This document shows positions 24,498-34,903 of a stretch of 64,000 nt of DNA, one piece after another. The first letter of the stretch is position 1. The number at the start of each line of letters is the position of its first letter. This DNA comes from Rhodobacterales bacterium. Its GTDB lineage: Bacteria; Pseudomonadota; Alphaproteobacteria; Rhodobacterales; Rhodobacteraceae. A program made the translations under genes and the position numbers. The notes under the pieces were generated by a model that had not been told where the DNA came from, did no database searches, and saw only the letters and a program-made list of their open reading frames with translations. Where the stretch lies: positions 1-64,000 of the forward strand of contig JANYFE010000012.1 in NCBI GenBank assembly GCA_025362795.1. Direction: 5' to 3'.

Positions 24498-25598
24498 ATG
24501 GGCGACCGGGTTCTGACCTTTCTGGGCATCGAAAGCAGTTGCGACGATACGGCGGCGGCTGTGGTGCGCTACATCCCCGGTCAACTGGCCGAAATCCTGT
24601 CGTCAGAAGTTGAAGGTCAATCCGCATTGCATGCCAATTTCGGCGGTGTAGTCCCAGAAATTGCGGCTCGGGCACATGTCGAACGGCTGGATCATTGCGT
24701 CGAGCGGGCGTTGGCACAGGCCGGTTTAGGCTTGGCCAATCTGGACGCGGTGGCGGTGACGGCAGGACCGGGGCTGATTGGCGGCGTTTTATCGGGCGTC
24801 ATGCTGGCCAAGGGTATCAGTGCTGCAACCGGATTGCCGCTGATCGGCGTAAACCATCTGGCGGGGCACGCTTTGACACCCCGCCTGACCGACGGCCTGA
24901 CCTTTCCCTATTTGATGCTCCTTGTGTCTGGCGGGCACTGTCAATTTCTGATCACGCGCGGCCCCGAACAGTTTCAGCGGCTTGGTGGCACTATCGACGA
25001 TGCGCCCGGCGAGGCATTTGACAAGGTCGCCAAGCTACTTGGTCTGGCCCAACCCGGTGGCCCGCTGGTCGAGGCCGAAGCGCGGTTGGGAGATGGAAAG
25101 CGATTCCGGTTTCCCCGACCGTTGCTCGACAGGCCGGGATGCGATCTGAGTTTTTCGGGGCTAAAGACTGCTGTCCTTCGGGCGAGGGATGCCCTGATAA
25201 CCGCGCAGGGCGGCATCACAATTCAGGACCGGCGCGACCTTTGCGCCGGGTTTCAGGCGGCGGTCGCCGACGTTCTGGCGGAAAAGACCCGGCGGGCCCT
25301 GGCCATCTATCTGGATGATAACCCCACCGATCCCGCCTTTGCGGTGGCGGGTGGCGTCGCTGCGAACGTGGTGCTACGGGATGCGCTCCGCAAGGTTTGT
25401 GCAGAACGGAACGTCCGCTTTACCGCGCCACCGCTGGCGCTTTGCACCGACAATGCTGCAATGATCGCCTGGGCCGGGATCGAGCGGTTCCGGAATGGCG
25501 GGCAGGATGGGATGGACCTGCTGGCGCGCCCTAGGTGGCCACTGGATGCAACCGCGGCACCAATGATCGGATCTGGCAAAAAGGGGCCCAAGGCATGA
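24498..25598 (+). CDS. tsaD: tRNA threonylcarbamoyladenosine transferase, TsaD subunit
   Basis: This 366-residue protein starts [20 protein letters not shown]. It has the metal-binding [11 protein letters not shown] motif, [10 protein letters not shown] and the ATP motif [15 protein letters not shown]. It transfers threonylcarbamoyl to A37 of ANN-reading tRNAs, with TsaB and TsaE. The open frame extends 134 codons further upstream, but that part is antisense to hemD and not conserved. Its stop overlaps the gpsA start by 4 bases. Confidence 0.95.
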   Translation: MGDRVLTFLGIESSCDDTAAAVVRYIPGQLAEILSSEVEGQSALHANFGGVVPEIAARAHVERLDHCVERALAQAGLGLANLDAVAVTAGPGLIGGVLSGVMLAKGISAATGLPLIGVNHLAGHALTPRLTDGLTFPYLMLLVSGGHCQFLITRGPEQFQRLGGTIDDAPGEAFDKVAKLLGLAQPGGPLVEAEARLGDGKRFRFPRPLLDRPGCDLSFSGLKTAVLRARDALITAQGGITIQDRRDLCAGFQAAVADVLAEKTRRALAIYLDDNPTDPAFAVAGGVAANVVLRDALRKVCAERNVRFTAPPLALCTDNAAMIAWAGIERFRNGGQDGMDLLARPRWPLDATAAPMIGSGKKGPKA

Positions 25599-26554
25599 TT
25601 GGCGTCGTCGGGGCCGGGGCATTTGGGACGTCGCTGGCGATTGCACTGGGGCGCGATGGCCATGATGTGCGGCTTTGGGCGCGCGATGCTGCGCAGGTCG
25701 CGGCAATGGGGCGCGAGCGGTGCAATACAGCGCGGTTGCCGGGGATACGGTTTCCGGAAAGTGTCTCTATGACTGCAGAAATTGCCGATCTTCGGGATGC
25801 GCAGGCCGTGCTTTTGTCTCTTCCAATGCAGGCGCTGAACGGGTTTTTGGTCGCGCATGGCAGTGTTCTGGATGGAACGCCGTTGATCGCCTGCTGCAAA
25901 GGGGTCGATTTGATGGCCCTGAAAGGGGCCTCGGCATTGATTCAGGCCGCCTGCCCTGCCTCGGTTTCTGCCGTGCTAACCGGACCAAGTTTTGCGTCTG
26001 ATATCGCAAAGGGATTGCCGACCGCACTGACATTGGCCTGTGCGGTGGATGCGGGCGAGGCGCTCCAGCGCTTGCTGTCGACCCCGACCCTGAGGCTTTA
26101 TCGCAGCACGGATGTCATCGGCGCGGAACTGGGCGGTGCGTTGAAAAACGTCATCGCGATTGCCGCAGGCGTCGTGGTCGGCGCTGGGCTCGGTGACTCG
26201 GCACGCGCCGCCGTCATGACGCGCGGCTATGCGGAAATGGCGCGGTTTGCCACACGGTTAGGCGCCAGGGCAGAAACTCTGGCCGGCCTGTCGGGCTTGG
26301 GCGATCTGGTCTTGACCTGCACTTCCCAACAATCCCGGAATTTACGATTTGGGGTGGCGTTGGGCTCGGGTCAAGCGTTCGATTTCCGTGTCACGGTCGA
26401 AGGTGCCGCAACCGCGAAGGCCGTCGTCCGAATGGCCGGTGACATGGCGGTCGACATGCCGATCGCTCAAATGGTTTCTGCTTTGATTGACAAGAAAATC
26501 TCGTTGGATCAGGCTGTTGCAAGCCTGATGTCACGACCTTTGAAACAGGAGTAG
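25595..26554 (+). CDS. gpsA: NAD(P)-dependent glycerol-3-phosphate dehydrogenase
   Basis: This 319-residue enzyme makes sn-glycerol-3-phosphate for phospholipid synthesis. It has the Rossmann motif [12 protein letters not shown], the GPSFA segment, the catalytic-lysine region [12 protein letters not shown] and [12 protein letters not shown]. It starts at ATG 25595, overlapping tsaD by 4 bases; the YciI-type gene follows after three bases. Confidence 0.95.
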   Translation: MIGVVGAGAFGTSLAIALGRDGHDVRLWARDAAQVAAMGRERCNTARLPGIRFPESVSMTAEIADLRDAQAVLLSLPMQALNGFLVAHGSVLDGTPLIACCKGVDLMALKGASALIQAACPASVSAVLTGPSFASDIAKGLPTALTLACAVDAGEALQRLLSTPTLRLYRSTDVIGAELGGALKNVIAIAAGVVVGAGLGDSARAAVMTRGYAEMARFATRLGARAETLAGLSGLGDLVLTCTSQQSRNLRFGVALGSGQAFDFRVTVEGAATAKAVVRMAGDMAVDMPIAQMVSALIDKKISLDQAVASLMSRPLKQE

Positions 26555-26557
26555 GCG

Positions 26558-26830
26558 ATGCGTGTGGCTTTGGTTTGCCGTGATAAACTTGGCGCCTTGC
26601 AGGTTCGTATCGACAGTCGAACTGCCCATCTGGGCCATATTGAGTCAACGGGTGTGGTCGAAATGGCAGGCCCGTTTCTGGACGAAGCCGGGCAGATGTG
26701 CGGATCGCTGATCATTCTGGACGTTGCGGATCTGCAATCTGCCAAGGACTGGGCGGCTGCGGACCCCTATGAAAAGGCTGGCCTTTTTGCCAGCGTCACA
26801 ATCACTGAGTGGAAAAAGGTGGTGGGCTGA
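26558..26830 (+). CDS. YciI-family small protein
   Basis: This 90-residue ferredoxin-like protein has the YciI pattern RVALVCRDK, GPFLDEAGQMCGSLIILDV and DPYEKAGLFASVTI. The family may include enzymes acting on small cyclic compounds, but this member's role is unknown. ACAGGAG precedes the ATG and the gene is part of the tsaD-gpsA-yciI-EVE run. Confidence 0.9.
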   Translation: MRVALVCRDKLGALQVRIDSRTAHLGHIESTGVVEMAGPFLDEAGQMCGSLIILDVADLQSAKDWAAADPYEKAGLFASVTITEWKKVVG

Positions 26831-27249
26831 TGGCGCATTGGCTGTTCAAATCGGAACCGGATGCGATCAGTTTCCAAAGTCTTTTGGACAAGTTGCCGGC
26901 GGATGAAGAGTGGCACGGCATCCGCAACTATGGTGCGCGCAACAACATGCGGCTGATGAAACTGGGCGAACGGGGGTTCTTCTACCACTCCAACGTCGGC
27001 AAAGAGATCGTGGGCACCGTCGAGATCACGCGACTGTCGCAGCAAGACAGCCATACGGACGACCCGCGGTGGGACTGCGTTTGTTTCCGGCCCGTGGCGA
27101 CGTTGGCAAAGCCGCTGTCTTTACAAGACTGCAAAGTAATTCCGGGGTTAGAGCAGATGGTGCTGATCAACAACTCTCGGCTGTCGGTGCAGCCCGTGAC
27201 AGACACGGAGTGGCGGATCATCTGCGAGATTGGTGGCATCAAGGCGTGA
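26830..27249 (+). CDS. EVE-domain protein
   Basis: The 139 residues form one EVE domain (PUA-like): MAHWLFKSEPDAISFQSL, WHGIRNYGARN, GFFYHSNVGKEIVGTVEI. EVE domains bind modified bases in RNA or DNA. The start ATG 26830 overlaps the previous stop (TGATG). It is a common chromosomal copy near gpsA in this group, not evidence of a defence system. Confidence 0.92.
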   Translation: MAHWLFKSEPDAISFQSLLDKLPADEEWHGIRNYGARNNMRLMKLGERGFFYHSNVGKEIVGTVEITRLSQQDSHTDDPRWDCVCFRPVATLAKPLSLQDCKVIPGLEQMVLINNSRLSVQPVTDTEWRIICEIGGIKA

Positions 27250-27301
27250 CGAACCTCGCGCGAGGCGATATCTTGCTGCCACGGGACAGCAGGAGGATGA
27301 G

Positions 27302-27697
27302 ATGGGTTTTTTGATTGTAATTGTGGCGGCTGTGGCGGCCTATGCCTTTGGCGCGGTCTGGTACACGACAATGTCGAAACCGTGGAGCAAAGCAGCGGGG
27401 CTTGCCGTTGACGCCAACGGCAAGCCGGTGGGCAGCGGCAATGCCATGCCATTCGTCGTTGGCTTTGCAGCAGAGGTGCTGGTGGCGGGCATGATGCGGC
27501 ACATCTTCGCCATGTCAGGGCTGGATACCTTGCCAGAAGGGATCATGGGTGGCTTCGGGATCGGCGCTTTCCTGATCACACCCTGGGTGGCCATGAACTA
27601 TGCCTTCGCGGCGCGGCCGTATCGGCTGACGGTGCTGGACGGTGTCAACAGCGTCGTCGGTTGCACGTTGATGGGCGTGGTTCTGACGCTGCTTTGA
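27302..27697 (+). CDS. DUF1761-family membrane protein
   Basis: This 131-residue protein has about four membrane segments: FLIVIVAAVAAYAFGAVWYT, a central FVVGFAAEVLVAGMM, GGFGIGAFLITPWVAMNYAF, and a C-terminal VVGCTLMGVVLTLL. A perfect AGGAGG (27291-27296) precedes ATG 27302, while the longer frame to 27230 overlaps the EVE gene. Function of DUF1761 is unknown. Confidence 0.88.
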   Translation: MGFLIVIVAAVAAYAFGAVWYTTMSKPWSKAAGLAVDANGKPVGSGNAMPFVVGFAAEVLVAGMMRHIFAMSGLDTLPEGIMGGFGIGAFLITPWVAMNYAFAARPYRLTVLDGVNSVVGCTLMGVVLTLL

Positions 27698-27901
27698 AAC
27701 TGTGGCTGTGGAAATGGGGGCCCGCACCCCTACGGTACCCCCATCCACCCCACGTGCTCCCATAGCACCACACGTGTCTGATAAAGGTCCGGGACATGAT
27801 GTCCTTGGGTAGACCATAGGGCAGAATCGCGGGGCGTGGCAAAGGCTAAGCCAAGAAAAATTAATGCAAAGCCGGGGTTTGACGTGCCTGCGGTTTGTCT
27901 C

Positions 27902-27948
27902 CCTGCTCAGCTGTGCCGCCCGCAATCTGGGCGGCCCACCTGAGCAGG
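27902..27948. terminator. Long hairpin between convergent genes
   Basis: CCTGCTCAG (27902-27910) pairs with CTGAGCAGG (27940-27948), and GCCGCCC (27915-27921) with GGGCGGC (27929-27935) inside it. It lies just past the end of the DUF2853 gene and downstream of the convergent DUF1761 gene. No T-tract is present, so it may end or protect transcripts without being a classic terminator. 27698-27901 shows no gene. Confidence 0.55.
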
Positions 27949-27957
27949 CCGCGCAAC

Positions 27958-28299
27958 TTACTTGTAGACGGCTTCTTTGCCAAAGTGTTTGGTCAGCATG
28001 TAATAGACCACGGCGCGGTACTTGTTGCGCTCTGACCGGCCATAAGTCTCGACAACGGCACTGATGGCTTCATCCAGCTTCACGCCTTCAGCAAGGCCAA
28101 GCTTTTTGATGAGAAAATTCTTCTTGATCGTCTCGATTTCGCTGGCGTCCGAACCCGCGACGGTCGAGGCGTCGGTATCATAGATCGCCGGACCGCAGCC
28201 AATCGCCACTTTGGTCAACAGGTCCATGTCTGCGTTCATTTTGCATTTGTTCTTCAGATCGTCAGCGTATTTCGCAATCAATTCGTCGCGCTTACCCAT
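27958..28299 (-). CDS. DUF2853-family protein
   Basis: This 113-residue soluble helical protein starts MGKRDELIAKYADDLKNK and contains VAIGCGPAIYDTDASTV and a basic RSERNKYRAVVYYMLTKHF tail. The pattern matches DUF2853, whose function is unknown. It stands alone on the minus strand between DUF1761 and ahcY. Confidence 0.85.
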   Translation of the reverse strand: MGKRDELIAKYADDLKNKCKMNADMDLLTKVAIGCGPAIYDTDASTVAGSDASEIETIKKNFLIKKLGLAEGVKLDEAISAVVETYGRSERNKYRAVVYYMLTKHFGKEAVYK

Positions 28300-28428
28300 T
28301 TTTCACTCCCTCTGTTGTGAGCCGTCCCCGTCCGCGCGTTACACAAGAGGCGCGGTTGCCGTGGCAGCCTAGGCCATGGGCTGGGCGGCACAAAGGGAAA
28401 TGTTGCCGCAGCTTCCCCCTAGAATGCG

Positions 28429-28458
28429 CCAAAGACCCGGGGCTACCCGGGCCTTTGG
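28429..28458. terminator. Symmetric hairpin after ahcY
   Basis: CCAAAGACCCGGG (28429-28441) and CCCGGGCCTTTGG (28446-28458) pair over 13 bases with a single mismatch and a four-base loop. It lies 19 bases past the ahcY stop. The A-stretches in the stem ends make it usable in both directions. Confidence 0.65.
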
Positions 28459-28476
28459 GCTAGGCGGGACTCGGGT

Positions 28477-29865
<1,389 letters not shown>

Positions 29866-29939
29866 GCGCCGCACTCCTTGAATATTGGGTTGCCGGGCAG
29901 ATAGCATTGCCCAGTCAGTTCGGCAACCGAGGCGAGGCA

Positions 29940-30527
29940 ATGAAACAACCGCGCGCGTGGCAAAGGATGTTATCTGGGCGCAGGTTGGACCTGCTGGACC
30001 CGACGCCTGTGGATATCGAGGTCGAGGATATCGCGCATGGTCTTGCGTTTGTGGCGCGATGGAACGGCCAAACCCGGGGCGACTGGCCCTATTCGGTGGC
30101 AGAGCATTCGCTGCTGGTGGAACAGATTTACGCGCGGCTGGGCGATCCTCCTGCCAAGTGGCGGCTGGCAGCACTGCTGCATGATGCGCCGGAATATGTG
30201 ATTGGCGACATGATCAGCCCGGTGAAATCAGCGGTAGGGCCGGGCTATGGCGAGTTGGATCTGCGGCTGACGGCGGCGGTGCATCGACGCTTTGGTCTGC
30301 CCGCGGTGTTGCCTGTCGCCATCAAGAAGGCGATCAAGGTCGCTGACAAAGTTTCGGCTTGGGCAGAAGCCGTGCAGATCGCCGGGTTTACCGAAGGCGA
30401 GGCGGACAAGTTTTTCGGGCGTCCGGCGGATACCATGCTGCGAGGACTGGAAATACGGCTGCGCCCGCCCGCTGTGGTGCGGGCGGACTATATTGCACGG
30501 CACAGCGCGTTGCTGCTGGCGATGTAG
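29940..30527 (+). CDS. HD-domain phosphohydrolase (YfbR-like)
   Basis: This 195-residue protein starts at ATG 29940 after GAGGCGAGG. Metal ligands of the HD fold are visible in [25 protein letters not shown] and [13 protein letters not shown]. The family includes 5'-deoxynucleotidases, so dNMP turnover is likely. It is divergent from ahcY. Confidence 0.87.
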   Translation: MKQPRAWQRMLSGRRLDLLDPTPVDIEVEDIAHGLAFVARWNGQTRGDWPYSVAEHSLLVEQIYARLGDPPAKWRLAALLHDAPEYVIGDMISPVKSAVGPGYGELDLRLTAAVHRRFGLPAVLPVAIKKAIKVADKVSAWAEAVQIAGFTEGEADKFFGRPADTMLRGLEIRLRPPAVVRADYIARHSALLLAM

Positions 30528-30528
30528 C

Positions 30529-30702
30529 TTACCAATTCAGGTCGCGCTTCGGGTTGAAGCTATGGCCCTGATAGTCCAGCCCCTGCATCCGCGCCGAAAT
30601 GAACCGGCTGTTCCAATCGGCATCGGCATGGCGGGTGGGGTCCTTGTGGGCAGGGGTCTGCCCGGTCGCAATCAGCAGGGCATCTGCAAGAATGCTTAAC
30701 AT
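30529..30702 (-). CDS. Small protein (57 residues), unknown
   Basis: It begins MLSILADALLIATGQTP and ends SFNPKRDLNW, with GGAAA eight bases before ATG 30702. The composition (His/Asp/Arg-rich middle, DADWNSRFISARM) and clean ribosome-binding site support a real gene. It is divergent from the LysR regulator, which may control it. The function is unknown. Confidence 0.65.
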   Translation of the reverse strand: MLSILADALLIATGQTPAHKDPTRHADADWNSRFISARMQGLDYQGHSFNPKRDLNW

Positions 30703-30741
30703 GGCGTGTTTCCTTTTTGGGTTGAACTGCAACTTGTTTAT

Positions 30742-30754
30742 GCAGAAATTCTGC
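30742..30754. promoter_or_regulatory. Palindrome in the LysR regulator's control region
   Basis: GCAGAAATTCTGC is a perfect 13-bp palindrome, 49 bases before the LysR start and 40 before the divergent small gene. An extra half-site TTCTGC follows within ten bases. This is where a LysR-type autoregulator would be expected to bind. Confidence 0.5.
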
Positions 30755-30802
30755 CTATTCTGCGAGTCAGCGATTTTTTCAATATGTTAGGTAGACTATC
30801 AT

Positions 30803-31678
30803 ATGGTGATAGACTGGCGCAGCTTCCCTTCGTTAACCTCGCTGCGGGCTTTCGAGGCCGCTGCGCGATTGCAAAGCTTCACTTTGGCGGCAAAGCAACT
30901 GAACGTGACCCATGCCGCTGTGGCGCAACAGGTGCGTGGCCTGGAAGATCATCTGGGCCGCGAACTGATCTACCGTGACGGGCGCGGACTGGCCCTGACG
31001 GCAGAGGGCGCAAAGCTGTCTGGTGCTTTGGCCGAAGGGTTTCGCACCATCGCGCTGGGGCTGGCCGAAACCCGGGCGACCGGGCCTGCCGCGCCGCTGC
31101 GCGTTACACTGACCCCGGCGTTCGCGGCACAATGGCTGATGCCCCGCCTGAAAGGCTTCTGGTCAGCGCATCCCGAAGTGCCGATCTCTTTGCATCCCGA
31201 CAAAAAGGTCGTGGATTTGCGGCGCGAGGGGATTGATCTGGGGATCCGGTTTGGCAACGGCCGCTGGCCGGGTCTGGATGTGGAGCTTTTGACGGCGGCG
31301 GATTATGTGATTGTCGGCGCACCTGCCCTGCTGCAAGGCCGCAAGAACCTGACCAACGCAGAGCTGTCGGCGCTGCCTTGGGTGATCGAACAGGACTGGC
31401 CAGAAGCGCTGACCTGGTTGCGCAGTTTCGGGCTGCAACCCGACGTGTTGAACATCGCCTATATCCCGACCGAAGAATTGGCCTTGTCAGCGGCGCGACA
31501 GGGCTATGGCCTGCATGTCGAGGCGGCGGCGCTCTTGGAACAGGATGTGGCGCGGGGAACGCTCGAAATTGTTGGACAGGTCAGGGATGACAGTCTGGCC
31601 TATTACATGGTCACGCGGCCGGGGCCAAAACGGCCGGAGCTGAGGATTTTCACCAGATGGTTGAAGGCCGCCGTTTGA
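30803..31678 (+). CDS. LysR-family transcriptional regulator (GcvA-like)
   Basis: This 291-residue protein has the N-terminal helix-turn-helix SLTSLRAFEAAARLQSFTLA, NVTHAAVAQQVRGLEDHLG and a periplasmic-binding-like effector domain from about residue 90. The wording resembles GcvA-type regulators. The target is unclear; the divergent 57-residue gene is the nearest candidate. Confidence 0.88.
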   Translation: MVIDWRSFPSLTSLRAFEAAARLQSFTLAAKQLNVTHAAVAQQVRGLEDHLGRELIYRDGRGLALTAEGAKLSGALAEGFRTIALGLAETRATGPAAPLRVTLTPAFAAQWLMPRLKGFWSAHPEVPISLHPDKKVVDLRREGIDLGIRFGNGRWPGLDVELLTAADYVIVGAPALLQGRKNLTNAELSALPWVIEQDWPEALTWLRSFGLQPDVLNIAYIPTEELALSAARQGYGLHVEAAALLEQDVARGTLEIVGQVRDDSLAYYMVTRPGPKRPELRIFTRWLKAAV

Positions 31679-31709
31679 CGCGGCGGCCCCTGATAGGGGT
31701 TCGGTCAGT

Positions 31710-32024
31710 TCAGATCGCGACATCTTCCGGGCGCTTGCCAGCAGCCAAAGCAGCCACGAACCAGCGGGGCTTGCGGCCGCGGCCAGACCAGGTGTCAGTC
31801 GCATCCGCCGGATTGGCGTATTTCGCGACGGCGGGCGAACGCTTGCGGGTCAGGGCCGTGCCAGTCAGTTCTGCCAGTGTAAAGCCACTTGCCCGTGCGG
31901 TTTCTTCCAGGGCGGCAATCGCTTCACGCTTCTTGCGATCTTCGAACGAGGAAACGGCCTTTGCCACTTGCGATTGAAGATCCTTCAACTCTTTAAGTGA
32001 AAGGCTGTTTAGATTAAAATCCAC
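31710..32024 (-). CDS. hvrA: H-NS-family nucleoid protein HvrA
   Basis: This 104-residue protein starts at GTG 32024 after AAAGGA. It has an N-terminal coiled-coil dimer part (LKELKDLQSQVAKAVSSFED) and the H-NS AT-hook-like DNA-binding core TWSGRGRKPRWF. In Rhodobacter capsulatus HvrA modulates photosynthesis and nitrogen genes and lies beside regA, as here. Confidence 0.92.
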   Translation of the reverse strand: MDFNLNSLSLKELKDLQSQVAKAVSSFEDRKKREAIAALEETARASGFTLAELTGTALTRKRSPAVAKYANPADATDTWSGRGRKPRWFVAALAAGKRPEDVAI

Positions 32025-32091
32025 GGCGTTTTTCCTTTTTATTGCCTACGCCCATCTAGGACTCGACAAAACGGAAATCAAGCCAATCCAA

Positions 32092-32646
32092 CTATTTGGG
32101 GCTGCGCTTGGCAAGAATCCTCTGCAAAGTCCGCCGGTGCATCGACAGCTGGCGCGCCGTCTCTGAAACATTGCGATCGCACATCTCGTAGACGCGCTGA
32201 ATGTGTTCCCACTTGACCCGGTCGGCCGACATCAGATGGCCCGGCAAAGGCGGATGTGTATCAGGTTTGGCCAGCAGCGCGGAAACGATATCATTAGCGT
32301 CGGCAGGTTTAGCCAGGTAATCGATGGCCCCAATCTTAACGGCAGCGACCGCTGTGGCGATTGCACCATACCCGGTCAGCACGACCACCCGGCAATCCGG
32401 GCGGCAGGCATGCAATGCCTCGACCACCTCAAGGCCATTGCCATCTCCCAAGCGCAAATCGACCACTGCATAGGCGGGCGGATTGGCAATCGCCATGGTG
32501 CGACCAATTGTCACACTTTGGGCGGTCTCTGGCAGAAATCCGCGTTTCTCCATCGCCTTCGCCAGCCGGCGGACAAAAACCTCGTCATCATCGACCAAAA
32601 GCAGGCTGCGATCCGGGCCAAGATCGGCGGCGATGTCATCGTTCAT
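32092..32646 (-). CDS. regA: Redox response regulator RegA/PrrA
   Basis: This 184-residue regulator has a receiver domain (LLLVDDDEVFVRRL, phospho-acceptor Asp in VVDLRLGDGNG near 63, Lys in YLAKPADAND) and a Fis-type helix-turn-helix (NVSETARQLSMHRRTLQRIL) at the C-terminus. RegA controls photosynthesis, respiration, CO2 and N2 fixation genes in response to redox state. It follows senC, with a hairpin over its ribosome-binding site, and is divergent from regB. The nearly fixed helix-turn-helix sequence makes the call very safe. Confidence 0.97.
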   Translation of the reverse strand: MNDDIAADLGPDRSLLLVDDDEVFVRRLAKAMEKRGFLPETAQSVTIGRTMAIANPPAYAVVDLRLGDGNGLEVVEALHACRPDCRVVVLTGYGAIATAVAAVKIGAIDYLAKPADANDIVSALLAKPDTHPPLPGHLMSADRVKWEHIQRVYEMCDRNVSETARQLSMHRRTLQRILAKRSPK

Positions 32647-32653
32647 GTCTGAT

Positions 32654-32679
32654 CCCCCTGAAACGCGGCCTTCAGGGGG
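32654..32679 (-). promoter_or_regulatory. Hairpin that pairs the regA ribosome-binding site
   Basis: On the minus strand CCCCCTGAA pairs with TTCAGGGGG over nine bases with an 8-base loop. The second arm includes AGGGGG, the only Shine-Dalgarno-like sequence before the regA ATG (32646). Folding would hide it, coupling regA translation to translation or folding of the senC message. Confidence 0.55.
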
Positions 32680-32694
32680 TCACGCCTGCCAATC

Positions 32695-33309
32695 TTAGCT
32701 TGCCTTGAGGAAACAGCCAGTGCGATCCGCCATTTCTTCGGGCGTTGTCTCTCGGGTGAAAAACTCTGCAAAGCCGGTTTTGGGCAACATCAGATAGGTT
32801 AGCGTGGTGTGCGAAACCTCGTAATCCTTGTCGGCGTTGGTGGGCACTTCGTAGTACACCTTGAACGCCGTGGCGACGGCCTTGACCTGCTCCGGCGTGC
32901 CGGTCAGATCCACCAGCTTTTCGCTGAAATTGGCGCTGTATTCGGCAAGAACCGGCGGCGTGTCCCGCGCCGGATCAACCGAGATGAAGACCGGCGTCAC
33001 ATCCAGCCCGGACTTGGCCAGAAGGTCCGCCGCCTGGGCGTTGCGGGCATTGTCCAGCGGGCAGACATCGGGACAAGAGGTGTATCCGAAATAGACCAGC
33101 GCCGGCTTGGCAAAGATCTGTGCATCGGTGACGGTCTTGCCGGTCTGATCGGTCAAAGTGAAGCCACCGCCGATCGGACCACCGGCCACCGCGCCGCTGC
33201 GACAGCTGGCAAAGGGATCGCCGGCCGCGACTTGTTGCACCCTGTAAAGCTGCCAGCCCAACAGCGCCGCGATCGCAACCGCACCCGCCGTCACATAGAT
33301 TTTGCCCAT
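32695..33309 (-). CDS. senC: SenC/PrrC Sco1-family copper protein
   Basis: This 204-residue protein has an N-terminal membrane anchor (about 5-25) and a thioredoxin-like domain with the Sco copper site CPDVC (Cys79, Cys83) and His in VSHTTLTYLM. It delivers copper to cytochrome oxidase and influences RegB signalling. It starts at ATG 33309. The pair senC-regA divergent from regB is the classic Rhodobacter arrangement. Confidence 0.95.
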   Translation of the reverse strand: MGKIYVTAGAVAIAALLGWQLYRVQQVAAGDPFASCRSGAVAGGPIGGGFTLTDQTGKTVTDAQIFAKPALVYFGYTSCPDVCPLDNARNAQAADLLAKSGLDVTPVFISVDPARDTPPVLAEYSANFSEKLVDLTGTPEQVKAVATAFKVYYEVPTNADKDYEVSHTTLTYLMLPKTGFAEFFTRETTPEEMADRTGCFLKAS

Positions 33310-33397
33310 TCTTCGCCCCCCTGCCAATCGGCTGCATTGATCCTTGAAGACTTGGCTTCTAACAATACCATCTTCCACGAATTCTGGCAGGCACCCG

Positions 33398-34768
33398 ATG
33401 GCTCACGCAGATGTGCAGACAAGATTGCGCGAAGTCCGCGGCGACTGGGTTCGGCTGCGCACCCTGATTGTCCTGCGCTGGATGGCGATCGGCGGTCAAA
33501 TTGCCGCTTTGGTGGCCGCACCGCTGTTCCAGTTGCATCTGCCGATGGGCCTGTGTTCCCTGGTGGTGGGCGCGTCGGTCACCGCCAATCTGGCGTTCAT
33601 GTTCGTTTATCCCGCAAACAAACGCCTGACCGAGACAGAAGTCATGCTGATGTTGCTGTTCGACCTCGGCCAACTGATCCTGTTGCTGTCGGTCACGGGC
33701 GGCACCACCAACCCGTTTTCGCTGCTGATCCTGGCTCCCGTCACCATCGCCGCCTCTGCCCTGGACCTGCGGGCCGCCCTGATCGTGGCGGGGTCCGCCG
33801 TCGCGCTGGTAACTGTCATCGCCTTTGTGAACTTGCCGCTGACGCGTGTGAACGGCGCAGAGTTTCAGATGCCGATGCTGTTCCGCTTTGGCCTCTGGCT
33901 CTCTTTGGTCATCGCGATCGTCTTCATGGGGCTGTATTCGCGCCGGGTCGCAACCGAGATCGGGGCCATGTCGAACGCCCTGTTTGCCACGCAGTTGGCG
34001 TTGTCGCGCGAACAAAAGCTGACCGATCTGGGCGGCGTTGTTGCTGCGGCGGCGCATGAACTTGGCACCCCTTTGGCCACGATCAAACTGGTCAGTGCCG
34101 AGATGATGGCGGCGCTGGAAGGGCAAAGTGAACTGCAAGAAGATGCGCGGCTGATCTATGGGCAGGCCGACCGCTGTCGCGACATTCTGCGGGCGATGGG
34201 GCGCTCTGGCAAGGATGACCTGCAGGTCAAACAGGCGCCCTTCGCCGCGGTGGTGCAGGAGGCCGCCGAACCACACCTGCACCGTGGCAAGCTGGTCGTG
34301 TTCGCGGTGCCAGACGGCAGCCAGCCAATGATCCTGCGACGGCCCGAAGTTATTCACGGCCTGCGCAATCTTGTGCAGAACGCAGTCGATTTTGCCAGAA
34401 TGCGCGTTTGGGTCGATTTGGAATGGACTGATCGTTCCATCACGGTTCGCATTATCGACGATGGCAGCGGCTTTCCCGCCCCTCTGATCGGGCGCATTGG
34501 CGATCCTTTTGTCCGGCTGCGCAAGGCGCCGCTACAATCCAGTCTCCGCCCTGAATACGAGGGTATGGGACTGGGCCTGTTCATTGCTAAGACATTGCTG
34601 GAACGCACCGGAGCGGATCTGACCTTCGCCAACGCCGCCGACCCATTTCTATTGCCGGGCGAACGACCCGAACGCTGTGGCGCGGTGGTCGAGGTGACTT
34701 GGCCGCGCAGTGCGCTGTTGGCGCCGCCCGACATGGTGCAGGGTGAAAACCTGCCAAATCAGGGCTAG
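33398..34768 (+). CDS. regB: Redox sensor histidine kinase RegB/PrrB
   Basis: This 456-residue kinase has six membrane segments in the first 180 residues, the quinone-binding motif GGTTNPF (101-107), the H-box AAAHELGTPLATIK (His220) and the redox-active Cys260 in QADRCRDILRAMG. All signature residues of RegB are present. It starts at ATG 33398, where the frame could begin 18 codons earlier. It signals through RegA, transcribed from the divergent operon. Confidence 0.97.
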   Translation: MAHADVQTRLREVRGDWVRLRTLIVLRWMAIGGQIAALVAAPLFQLHLPMGLCSLVVGASVTANLAFMFVYPANKRLTETEVMLMLLFDLGQLILLLSVTGGTTNPFSLLILAPVTIAASALDLRAALIVAGSAVALVTVIAFVNLPLTRVNGAEFQMPMLFRFGLWLSLVIAIVFMGLYSRRVATEIGAMSNALFATQLALSREQKLTDLGGVVAAAAHELGTPLATIKLVSAEMMAALEGQSELQEDARLIYGQADRCRDILRAMGRSGKDDLQVKQAPFAAVVQEAAEPHLHRGKLVVFAVPDGSQPMILRRPEVIHGLRNLVQNAVDFARMRVWVDLEWTDRSITVRIIDDGSGFPAPLIGRIGDPFVRLRKAPLQSSLRPEYEGMGLGLFIAKTLLERTGADLTFANAADPFLLPGERPERCGAVVEVTWPRSALLAPPDMVQGENLPNQG

Positions 34769-34800
34769 TATCGGTTTCGATACTCTTTTCCTTTTCTTTC
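34768..34800 (+). terminator. Intrinsic terminator after regB
   Basis: GTATCG (34768-34773), a GTTT loop and CGATAC (34778-34783) are followed by TCTTTTCCTTTTCTTT. The stem begins on the last base of the regB stop codon. Pyrimidine-rich sequence continues to about 34860. Confidence 0.85.
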
Positions 34801-34903
34801 CATTTGTTTCTATTTGTTTTGATTTGATTCGCTTCTGGTTTAACTTTTCATTAACCGTCTCCTCTCTAAGTTGATACAACCTGCTCGTGGGGACGGAGAT
34901 CCA

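Noticed and set aside
26830-27249. EVE protein as part of a defence system
   Set aside because: It lies in a core tsaD-gpsA operon with no restriction or defence genes next to it.
29866-29939. SAH riboswitch upstream of ahcY
   Set aside because: The 74-base gap to the divergent gene is too short and shows no matching conserved core.
33359-34357. 332-codon frame antisense to regB
   Set aside because: It overlaps the conserved regB sensor and kinase regions and reads as His/Gln-rich low-complexity protein.
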